A stretch of DNA of 5,817 nt from Candidatus Cloacimonadota bacterium. GTDB taxonomy: Bacteria; Cloacimonadota; Cloacimonadia; Cloacimonadales; WRIO01. This document shows positions 1 through 5,817 of the stretch, piece after piece. How positions within the stretch are numbered: position 1 is the first letter of the stretch; each line of letters opens with the position of its first letter. The position numbers were made by a program, and so were the translations under genes. The stretch covers positions 1-5,817 of the forward strand of contig WRIO01000083.1 of the NCBI GenBank assembly GCA_009782695.1, read 5' to 3'. The notes under the pieces were generated by a model. That model ran no database searches and was not told the origin of the DNA. It saw only the letters and a list, made by a program, of their open reading frames with translations.

Positions 1-1
1 C

Positions 2-3000
2 AACCCTGCTACCCATGCTTATCGAATAAACTCCCCATATTCAAATGAGTATTTTATTGTTGAATATAGAATAAACACTGGTGACTGGATTGACACTTAT
101 AAAACTCCGCAATATACAACTCCAGCTGATACTATAGGCCTTGGAATACCAGAGTCAGGACTTGTGATTTATAGGGTTAATGAGTCGACTTCAGGTAATT
201 ATACTGGCAATTTTGAGCTATACACATATCGTCCCAATGGCACTAACGATACAAACGGAAATTTATACTGTGCACAATATGCATCAGGTATAACAAGTCA
301 GTATAATTTTGAAACTACAAGGATTGACAGAGATACTAATCCTACTCTATTTTTAACTAATGGTAAGTATGGAGGATTAACCATTAACAACATAGGATCA
401 GCTGGACCTACTATTACTTTTGATGTCACCATTAATAAATTGTCAAATGAAGTTTATGTCAGGCCTGGTTTCGGGAACGATCCTTTGTATCCTGATCACT
501 ATGAAACTATACAAGAGGCTTTAGATGAATGTGGCAATGAAGGAACAGTGTATATTTACCCAGGCATTTATACAGGAGAGGGTAATCGAGAAATACGATT
601 AAAAAATTTACATAATGTTAATAATGTAACTTTCACCAGAATGGAAGAAGAAAATGGTCCTGTAATATTAGATTGTGGAGGTTTTATGGGCTTTGGTCTT
701 TTTCTAAATAATGGAAATTGTGTAATAAGCAACATTGAGATAGTGAATGCTTCAACTGCGATTTCTATCAGTCAAGGTTCATCTACCATAGATAATGTGA
801 TTTTTCATGGTCAGGATAATCCAACGGTTTCAAACACAGGTATCTCAGTGACAGCAAATCAGGATTCATCGGAAGTTATCATCAGAAATTGCCGATTCAT
901 AGGGGGTTATTATGTTTGGATTATTAACTCAAGTTCTAAAAGAGTAACTTTGCAAAATAACAATTTTGAAGATATCACTGCCTACCTGAACAATGTGGAA
1001 TTCCCACACGGTGTTACAAAACTAATAGAAATAAAAGTAGAGAATCTTGTGATGGAGAACAATGTTTTTCAGAATATTTTTGGTGATAAGTATAATGCTA
1101 TCGTTAATATAGAATGTTCGGATCCACTAACAGATACATCAAATATCAGTATTGTTAAAAATCAGTTTATAGATAACAAAGTTTTAGTAGATGAAGATTC
1201 CTCTGACCCAGTGGTAAACATATCATTGCAAAAAGTCCAAAACTGCCCAAGCATTATGATAAAGGAAAACATTTTTGTGCTTTATAGTGAGGCAATTCCA
1301 ACACCCTGTACAAATATAAGTATCCAAGGTTTATCATCACCCACCTCGTTTGTTAGTTATTACAACAACACAGAAATAGGATTTGGTGAGAATGATGGCA
1401 CTTCTATTCGATTATCAGCACAAGGAGCATTTACAACAATAAAAAATTCGATATTTACTGGTAAAGTAAAATCTGCTTTACTCGGAGGACCTACTGTGAT
1501 AACCAATTCTTGGATTTTTAATAACAGGCTCCCAGAAACTATACTTGATCTAGATGAATATTTGATAAATATCGATACAGTAAACCAACGCGATATTTAC
1601 ACAGGAAACCCTCATTTAGATATGACAACTTATACACCTATATGGGAACCCCTTGTTAAATCAGGGCTGATAAATGCAGGAAACTGGGACACAAATGCAA
1701 ATGGGATTGGTTTTTGGGATGACCCTGAAGACCAAAAACTTGATGGGACCAACCTTGATATTGGAGCTGTGCAAAGTGGTTTAATTAACGGATTCAAACA
1801 AAACCTTATTCGTCATGATTTTTCAAATGAATCAGATTTTTTATGGTTGAGTTTTCCTTATTTAGACAGGTATTATCATGACCCAGATACAGCAGACTTC
1901 TACCCCCATTTGCTCTTAAGCTACGTGTTAGGTAAGCATAATGATAATAATCTTTTCTCTTTGAACCCCAGATTCATAGATTACATAGAGTGGAATTATA
2001 ATAGAGAAACAGGTAGTATATATTTTGACTCTCTGACCGGAACTTGGGCAGGGGACTTGGACCATCAAGTTGATTCTCGCTACGGGTATAAAATAAAAAA
2101 GGACCCATTAACTATGTATCCAAGACCAATCATAACAAATGGATTTCACAGTGCAGCAAATAACAATTTAAGCAACTTAATCACTTTACAACCAAGAGAG
2201 CCAGGCACTTATGCCAGAGAAATATGGTTAGGTTATTATGGTAACTTGCAAAACGATCCTCGGGTTATATTCCTTCCCTTTATGGAAAAACTAATATATA
2301 TAAAAACCCAGTATTGGAGTATCTCCAGATTAAAATTAGGTATGCCATTTGGAATTTCAGGGACACCCTTGCTAAATGTAGGAGATATGGTATCTTTGGG
2401 CTATGCAGATGATGACAGTTTTTCTTTCATGTGGCTTACAGCTTATCTTGCTCCACACCTACCTTTCTACACACATCCACGGACTATAGAATACACTTTT
2501 AGGGAAGAAGCAGATTATATTGCCATTTATGTTACCCTACCAGATGTTATCGGAATTAAAGAATATGGTGAAATAGGTCTCTTCATTGATGGTGTTTGCT
2601 ATGGAGCTGCTGTCATTATGGATGAAATAACTCAAATAAATGCATATATTCTAGATTTGGATTTAGATAGCGTAGATATATCATTTCAAATTTACGAATA
2701 TAACACAAGGTCTGAACCTTTGGTTGTAACAGACTACTCTGTGTTCAATGAAAAAACTCAATTGTATGATTTAAAAACTTTAGATTTGAAATCAAAAGAG
2801 CCTTGTTACTTTGTTTCTCTAATAGACTTTATACCAACCGCAGATGATTTACCATTAACAACCTCGCTTGAAAATAACTACCCCAATCCCTTTAATCCTG
2901 CAACTACAATAAATTACAATTTAAAAGATCCATCTAATGTTAAACTTCAGATATTTAATATCAAAGGGCAACTTATACAGACATTAGTGTCCGAATATCA

Positions 3001-3133
3001 GCCAGCTGGAAGATATAAGGTTGTTTGGAATGGTGAAGACAACCTAAATAAAAGCGTAGCATCAGGTTTGTATTTCTACCGTTTACGGACTGATGATGTT
3101 ACTGCTGTGAAAAAAATGATGTTGTTAAAATAA
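2..3133 (+). CDS. Secreted M6-type metalloprotease (C-terminal part) fused to a beta-helix, with sorting tail; 5' partial
   Basis: The frame is open from base 2 to the TAA at 3131-3133, giving 1043 visible residues, so the true start and the HExxH catalytic site must lie upstream. The first GTG (164) has no Shine-Dalgarno and sits inside conserved sequence, so it is not a start. Residues 1-145 look like the end of an M6/immune-inhibitor-A-like peptidase: SNEYFIVEYR (14-23), GIPESGLVIYRVNES (48-62), YRPNGT, TNPTLFLTNG and GGLTINNIGSAGPTITF. Residues 150-592 form a right-handed parallel beta-helix opening with VYVRPG and YETIQEAL. It has recurring N-x-x-F turns (IDNVIF, IRNCRF, LQNNNF, MENNVF, IKENIF, IKNSIF) and closes with LDGTNLDIGAV. 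Residues 595-945 are beta-rich and of unknown function. Residues 958-1043 carry NYPNPFNPATTI and end KKMMLLK, a type IX-like sorting tail. The protein is probably exported to the cell surface. Peptidase activity cannot be judged here. Domain calls come from family resemblance, not a search. Confidence 0.85.
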   Translation, partial: NPATHAYRINSPYSNEYFIVEYRINTGDWIDTYKTPQYTTPADTIGLGIPESGLVIYRVNESTSGNYTGNFELYTYRPNGTNDTNGNLYCAQYASGITSQYNFETTRIDRDTNPTLFLTNGKYGGLTINNIGSAGPTITFDVTINKLSNEVYVRPGFGNDPLYPDHYETIQEALDECGNEGTVYIYPGIYTGEGNREIRLKNLHNVNNVTFTRMEEENGPVILDCGGFMGFGLFLNNGNCVISNIEIVNASTAISISQGSSTIDNVIFHGQDNPTVSNTGISVTANQDSSEVIIRNCRFIGGYYVWIINSSSKRVTLQNNNFEDITAYLNNVEFPHGVTKLIEIKVENLVMENNVFQNIFGDKYNAIVNIECSDPLTDTSNISIVKNQFIDNKVLVDEDSSDPVVNISLQKVQNCPSIMIKENIFVLYSEAIPTPCTNISIQGLSSPTSFVSYYNNTEIGFGENDGTSIRLSAQGAFTTIKNSIFTGKVKSALLGGPTVITNSWIFNNRLPETILDLDEYLINIDTVNQRDIYTGNPHLDMTTYTPIWEPLVKSGLINAGNWDTNANGIGFWDDPEDQKLDGTNLDIGAVQSGLINGFKQNLIRHDFSNESDFLWLSFPYLDRYYHDPDTADFYPHLLLSYVLGKHNDNNLFSLNPRFIDYIEWNYNRETGSIYFDSLTGTWAGDLDHQVDSRYGYKIKKDPLTMYPRPIITNGFHSAANNNLSNLITLQPREPGTYAREIWLGYYGNLQNDPRVIFLPFMEKLIYIKTQYWSISRLKLGMPFGISGTPLLNVGDMVSLGYADDDSFSFMWLTAYLAPHLPFYTHPRTIEYTFREEADYIAIYVTLPDVIGIKEYGEIGLFIDGVCYGAAVIMDEITQINAYILDLDLDSVDISFQIYEYNTRSEPLVVTDYSVFNEKTQLYDLKTLDLKSKEPCYFVSLIDFIPTADDLPLTTSLENNYPNPFNPATTINYNLKDPSNVKLQIFNIKGQLIQTLVSEYQPAGRYKVVWNGEDNLNKSVASGLYFYRLRTDDVTAVKKMMLLK

Positions 3134-3138
3134 GGAGG
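3131..3138 (+). promoter_or_regulatory. Shine-Dalgarno overlapping the upstream stop codon
   Basis: The eight bases TAAGGAGG are a full match to the usual 16S rRNA 3' end and lie 4 bases before the ATG at 3143. The first three bases are the stop codon of the preceding gene. A terminating ribosome would therefore sit on this site, which suggests translational coupling of the two genes. The site fixes the start of the downstream gene. The coupling itself is inferred. Confidence 0.75.
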
Positions 3139-3142
3139 AGTC

Positions 3143-5029
3143 ATGAAAAATATCATTTTAACAATAGTAAATTTATCTTTAACAATATCTCTTTTCTGTT
3201 TTCCATTTTACCCGAGAACAACAGTTATACTAGGGCGTGGTTATGAATTTCAATATGGACCAAACTATGAATTTTACAACGTTGAGCCTTTAATTCGTCA
3301 AAAATATGATGAAGACGATTTAATAATGCTCATTGAAGAAAGTTCGGATTGGAGACCTTATGCACTTTTTTTTAATGGTGAAAAGGTACCTCCAATGGAC
3401 TGGGGAGGGTATTTTTATCTTGGAGAACCTTTATTAGGTTATATGGAGTATCATAGGTTTTCCACCTCTCCCTTTTATATAAAAAACATTGCATTAAACT
3501 CATACCAGATATCTTTTGAGCTGTTGATAGGGACTGATTATGAGCACGCAGAAGATATTTTTATAGAATATTTGATTGTCGAAAAAAGCAATGATATTAA
3601 TAATAACAATATGGTAAGATACTCTTCTACAGATGAGCTTTTTATAAATCAAAATATGTATTCACATACACTAGAAAGCTTTTCACCCCCTTCTACTTAT
3701 AAAGCAGTTGTGATAATTAAAAACGCACAGGGAAAAGTGTTACAAGCAGCATCGACCGACAGAGTAGAAAAACCTTTGCGAATTGTAATAGATTCTCCTC
3801 TCTCAAAAATAATATCAACAGCAGATGATTTATATAGACAAACAGATTTTTACATAATGAACTGTCATAACACTACCATATCAGAGCCTTATATATATAT
3901 GCACGGAAATACTTTACCTGAAAGCTGGCAGGTTAGTATTTTTGATAATGATAGTGAATTTACAAATAACAGTCGAACCTACCAAATCCAGCCAGCTACT
4001 TATCAACAAGTATCTGTGTTAGTTAATCCAACAGAAAATGAAGGCTATGGTTCTCTTGGTTTATATATTAACGATGGACCAAATTATACAGGGTCAATAA
4101 ATATTTATTTCACTTCTGACAATCTGGACGTGCTAGTCATAGAAGATGATGCTGGCAAAGGGGATAGGTCAGAAATATTGAATGCTTTGTCTAATACAGG
4201 GAAATCCTATGGTTTTTATTACCCTCATCTTGGGGAAACTGAAGTATCTAGAATGTCAGATTTTTCAACAATTATTTGGAATGTCAGTATTGAAAGATTT
4301 TTTTTCCCTGTTGATAAAGTAGATGAGTTTGAACTTTTAGCAACCACAGGAACAAATTTTATCATTTTTGGTAGATATTTAGCACAATACTGGTGGCTCT
4401 GTCATGAAAATTTGGCTTTTCCAAGAAGGCTTCCAGAAGTTTTCGGATCATCTTATTATACTTTTGACTACACCAGATGTTTTACTGGATATGACTTTTT
4501 GTCAGAGTATGAAATAGATTTTGGCTGGCTGTATTTTTCGAGCATCATTAGACCAACAGAGATTGGGTATATTCTATTTTCTGACCCAAATAATGTCATT
4601 AGAGGCAGAGGTGTTTACACTGATTTTTTCCAAGGAAAAACTGTGTATATAGCAGCTGACATGAAGGATATAGAGGATTCTAATATACGAAGAAATATGG
4701 TAGAATCTATTTTCAACTGGTTTGACACAGTCGATGAGAAAGACCCATTGGAAATTCTAAACCCAATTTCTTTATACATATACCCAATTCCCGCTAAAAA
4801 TATGGTGAATATAGAATACAAATCATCGCAGTTATCATTTGCCATGCCAAAATATAGTATGTATAATATCAAGGGGCAGAAGGTTTGTAGTGGTGTGCTA
4901 GATAAATCAAAAGAATGTTTTAGAAAAAGCATTAACATAGATGAACTAAATTTGGCGACTGGGATTTATTTCATAAAAGTAGAGGAAGGAAATAATAGCA
5001 AGACAAGTAAGGTATTAGTAATAAAGTAG
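3143..5029 (+). CDS. Exported multidomain protein: degenerate thioredoxin/Omp28-like part, flavodoxin-like domain, type IX-like sorting tail
   Basis: This 628-residue protein starts at an ATG with a strong Shine-Dalgarno, 9 bases after the preceding gene. Residues 1-22 are a signal peptide: MKN followed by a hydrophobic stretch to about FCFPF. Residues 26-210 resemble in layout the Omp28-related/thioredoxin-like secreted proteins: a beta strand, the spot where CPxC would lie (here GPNY, 39-42), a helix, DDLIMLIEESSDW, then a beta-sandwich ending AVVIIKNAQGKVLQAAS. The motif cysteines are missing, so disulfide chemistry is unlikely. Residues 211-326 look like an immunoglobulin-like linker (LPESWQVSIFDND). 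Residues 327-528 look like a flavodoxin/ThuA-type alpha-beta domain: LDVLVIEDDAGKGD, FSTIIWNVS, TGTNFIIFGRYLA and GKTVYIAADMKDI before a final helix. Residues 541-628 are a sorting tail with LYIYPIPAKN, YNIKGQKV, LATGIYFIKV and a final KVLVIK. It is probably secreted or surface-attached. Function is unknown; the export call is firm and the inner domains are tentative. Confidence 0.88.
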   Translation: MKNIILTIVNLSLTISLFCFPFYPRTTVILGRGYEFQYGPNYEFYNVEPLIRQKYDEDDLIMLIEESSDWRPYALFFNGEKVPPMDWGGYFYLGEPLLGYMEYHRFSTSPFYIKNIALNSYQISFELLIGTDYEHAEDIFIEYLIVEKSNDINNNNMVRYSSTDELFINQNMYSHTLESFSPPSTYKAVVIIKNAQGKVLQAASTDRVEKPLRIVIDSPLSKIISTADDLYRQTDFYIMNCHNTTISEPYIYMHGNTLPESWQVSIFDNDSEFTNNSRTYQIQPATYQQVSVLVNPTENEGYGSLGLYINDGPNYTGSINIYFTSDNLDVLVIEDDAGKGDRSEILNALSNTGKSYGFYYPHLGETEVSRMSDFSTIIWNVSIERFFFPVDKVDEFELLATTGTNFIIFGRYLAQYWWLCHENLAFPRRLPEVFGSSYYTFDYTRCFTGYDFLSEYEIDFGWLYFSSIIRPTEIGYILFSDPNNVIRGRGVYTDFFQGKTVYIAADMKDIEDSNIRRNMVESIFNWFDTVDEKDPLEILNPISLYIYPIPAKNMVNIEYKSSQLSFAMPKYSMYNIKGQKVCSGVLDKSKECFRKSINIDELNLATGIYFIKVEEGNNSKTSKVLVIK

Positions 5030-5050
5030 TTACGTTATAAATAAAAACCT

Positions 5051-5132
5051 TTTTCGAGGGTACTCGTGTTGATAGGTTGGACAATATTTCAAACTTGTGT
5101 AACAGATTTAATTTGCGAGGGTTTGAGTGATG
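5051..5132. repeat. Imperfect direct repeat, two copies 61 bases apart
   Basis: Bases 5051-5071 and 5112-5132 match at 15 of 21 positions, sharing TTT, CGAGGGT, GTG and TG in the same spacing. The 61-base offset is close to six helical turns. Both copies lie just upstream of the promoter-like elements of the HU gene, so they could be binding sites for a regulator. Chance similarity in AT-rich DNA is not excluded. Confidence 0.3.
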
Positions 5133-5143
5133 TAAAAAAACTC

Positions 5144-5165
5144 TTGACAAAAAAGGCTATATAAA
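5144..5165 (+). promoter_or_regulatory. Possible promoter elements for the HU gene, unusual spacing
   Basis: A perfect TTGACA lies at 5144-5149 and a TATATAAA stretch at 5158-5165, about 50 bases before the HU start codon. Only 8 to 10 bases separate them, too short for a standard sigma-70 promoter (about 17). At the normal distance downstream of TTGACA the sequence (AAAGTT) is a poor -10 element. Either one element is used with a weak partner or the lineage has other spacing rules. The location fits the HU gene; the exact promoter is not established. Confidence 0.3.
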
Positions 5166-5201
5166 AAAAGTTAGTCGGAAAGTCAAAATAACAAAATATT
5201 C

Positions 5202-5209
5202 TAAGGAGG
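5202..5209 (+). promoter_or_regulatory. Strong Shine-Dalgarno of the HU gene
   Basis: TAAGGAGG, the same eight bases as before the gene at 3143, lies 4 bases ahead of the ATG at 5214. The extended match suggests high translation, as expected for an abundant chromosomal protein, and it fixes the start codon. Confidence 0.75.
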
Positions 5210-5213
5210 ATCT

Positions 5214-5483
5214 ATGACAAAGGATCAAATTATTAAGTATATTGCCGAGAATGCTGAAATCTCCCAAGCTAACGCAAAAGTAGCTTTAAATGCTTTATTA
5301 GAGGCAATTACAGACACTTTAAAGAAGAAGGATAAGGTTGTGTTTACTGGTTTTGGGACATTTAGCGTAGCCCAACGAAAAGCTAGAAAAGGTAAAAATC
5401 CTAGCAATGGTCAAGTTATCAATATCCCTGCTAAGACAGTTCCTGTTTTTAAAGCTGGCAAAACTTTAAAAGAAAGTCTTTAA
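5214..5483 (+). CDS. hup: HU family DNA-binding protein
   Basis: This is a small histone-like protein of 89 residues, close to the usual 90 of HU. HU dimers bind and bend DNA with little sequence preference and help organise the nucleoid. The N-terminal half (MTKDQIIKYIAENAEIS, then a long helix to about residue 38) is the helical dimerisation body. GFGTF (46-50) is the signature turn. RKARKGKNPSNG (55-66) begins the DNA-binding arm, with Pro63 at the position that intercalates into DNA in this family, followed by INIPAKTVPVFKAGKTLKESL. The length and all signature residues point to an intact HU rather than IHF. The gene has its own intergenic region upstream and an intrinsic terminator downstream, so it is probably a single-gene transcript. 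Confidence 0.97.
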   Translation: MTKDQIIKYIAENAEISQANAKVALNALLEAITDTLKKKDKVVFTGFGTFSVAQRKARKGKNPSNGQVINIPAKTVPVFKAGKTLKESL

Positions 5484-5515
5484 AAATAAGGATTTATTTA
5501 AAGAAAAACAAGAAT

Positions 5516-5550
5516 AAAAAGAGCTGTTTAGTGATAGGCAGCTCTTTTTT
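5516..5550 (+). terminator. Intrinsic terminator after the HU gene
   Basis: GAGCTG (5521-5526) pairs with CAGCTC (5539-5544) around a 12-base loop and is followed by six T residues (5545-5550). A run of A residues (5516-5520) before the stem can pair with the T-tract and extend it, so the element could also act on the opposite strand. It starts 32 bases after the HU stop codon. Confidence 0.93.
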
Positions 5551-5573
5551 CTACACAAAAAACAAGGAAAAAG

Positions 5574-5817
5574 ATGCAAAAGATAATAGTGTTTCTAGTG
5601 AGCATCATAGCGTTACTCGGCTGTGAAAGAAAGACAAATGTAGTTTTTGAGAACAGAACTTCACATAATCTTTACTATACATTAAACGAGACAGCTTATA
5701 TAGTTGCTGGTCACGAGACTCAAAAACATAGCGTAAAAATAGGTACTCAATACTTTTTTTATCAGCCAGAAAAAAACATAGCTGTCACCGCCGAAGGTGA
5801 GACATTTATGACCCCAC
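5574..5817 (+). CDS. Small putative lipoprotein, 3' partial
   Basis: An ATG at 5574 opens a frame that stays open to the right edge (81 residues visible). AAGGA at 5564-5568 is a Shine-Dalgarno 5 bases upstream. The N-terminus is a lipoprotein signal: MQK, a hydrophobic stretch, then the lipobox LLGC with the acylated cysteine at residue 17. Glu follows the cysteine rather than Asp, which by the enterobacterial rule would favour the outer membrane. The visible mature part (VVFENRTSHNLYYTLNE, then YFFYQPEKNIAVTAEG) is rich in alternating hydrophobic and polar residues, suggesting a small beta-sandwich. I do not recognise the family and assign no function. It follows the HU terminator closely, with only 23 bases between T-tract and start. 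Confidence 0.8.
   Translation, partial: MQKIIVFLVSIIALLGCERKTNVVFENRTSHNLYYTLNETAYIVAGHETQKHSVKIGTQYFFYQPEKNIAVTAEGETFMTP

Larger units (their letters stand above)
5030..5213. other. Intergenic region before the HU gene
   Basis: This 184-base, AT-rich gap holds no supported open frame and no hairpin with a T-tract after the upstream gene, so the end of the upstream transcript is not visible here. A small inverted repeat, CGAG-GGTA-CTCG (5055-5066), lies near its start. An imperfect direct repeat (about 5051-5071 and 5112-5132) and a TTGACA/TATATAAA pair (5144-5165) are listed separately. The HU Shine-Dalgarno closes the region. Confidence 0.6.

Noticed and set aside
164..166. GTG as the start of the first gene
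   Set aside because: The frame is open upstream to base 2, no Shine-Dalgarno precedes this GTG, and it falls inside a conserved M6-like strand (SGLVIYRVNES).
3366..3373. Runs of eight T residues here and at 4298-4305 as possible slippage or frameshift sites
   Set aside because: The reading frame continues intact through both runs with sensible protein on either side; such runs are expected from Phe codons in AT-rich DNA.
4615..4938. 107-residue minus-strand open frame
   Set aside because: It lies wholly inside the second exported protein's gene, antisense to its flavodoxin-like domain and sorting tail, and has no recognisable motifs.
5046..5066. Possible terminator after the second gene
   Set aside because: The CGAG/CTCG hairpin has only a four-base stem and no T-tract after it.
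5125..5143. GAGT...ACTC inverted repeat as an operator
   Set aside because: Only four paired bases with an A-rich 11-base loop; easily explained by chance.
5225..5407. 60-residue minus-strand open frame
   Set aside because: It is the reverse shadow of the HU gene, which has every family signature.

Overview
The window is AT-rich (roughly two-thirds A+T by eye). All confident genes are on the plus strand. It holds two large secreted surface-type proteins, an HU-type DNA-binding protein, and the start of a small lipoprotein. The two large proteins end in the C-terminal tail typical of the Fibrobacteres-Chlorobi-Bacteroidetes superphylum: a NYPNPFNP-type tail and a YPIPAKN-type tail, both with an NIKGQ core. 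Combined with M6-protease and beta-helix domains, low GC and strong Shine-Dalgarno sequences, which are unlike typical Bacteroidota, this best suggests an uncultured relative such as Candidatus Cloacimonadota. That assignment rests on protein style only; Marinimicrobia or another FCB lineage is possible.

Layout. From the left edge to 3133 there is one long reading frame with no stop, so the first gene starts upstream of the window. Its visible part begins with the end of an M6/immune-inhibitor-A-like metalloprotease region. It continues into a right-handed parallel beta-helix, then a less familiar beta-rich region, then a sorting tail. Nine bases later (3143-5029) lies a second exported protein. 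It has a signal peptide, a probable thioredoxin-like/Omp28-like N-terminal part whose CxxC motif appears lost, a beta-sandwich linker, a flavodoxin/ThuA-like domain and a second sorting tail. The two genes are probably co-transcribed and translationally coupled, because the first gene's TAA stop is itself part of the second gene's Shine-Dalgarno sequence.

The 184-base gap at 5030-5213 holds an imperfect direct repeat and promoter-like elements. HU follows (5214-5483), then a clear intrinsic terminator (5516-5550). A lipoprotein gene begins at 5574 and runs off the right edge.

I see no phage, insertion sequence, CRISPR array, tRNA or rRNA, and no convincing new multi-gene system. The points most worth a second look are the protease/beta-helix fusion, the apparent loss of the redox cysteines in the second protein, and the shared export tails of two adjacent genes.
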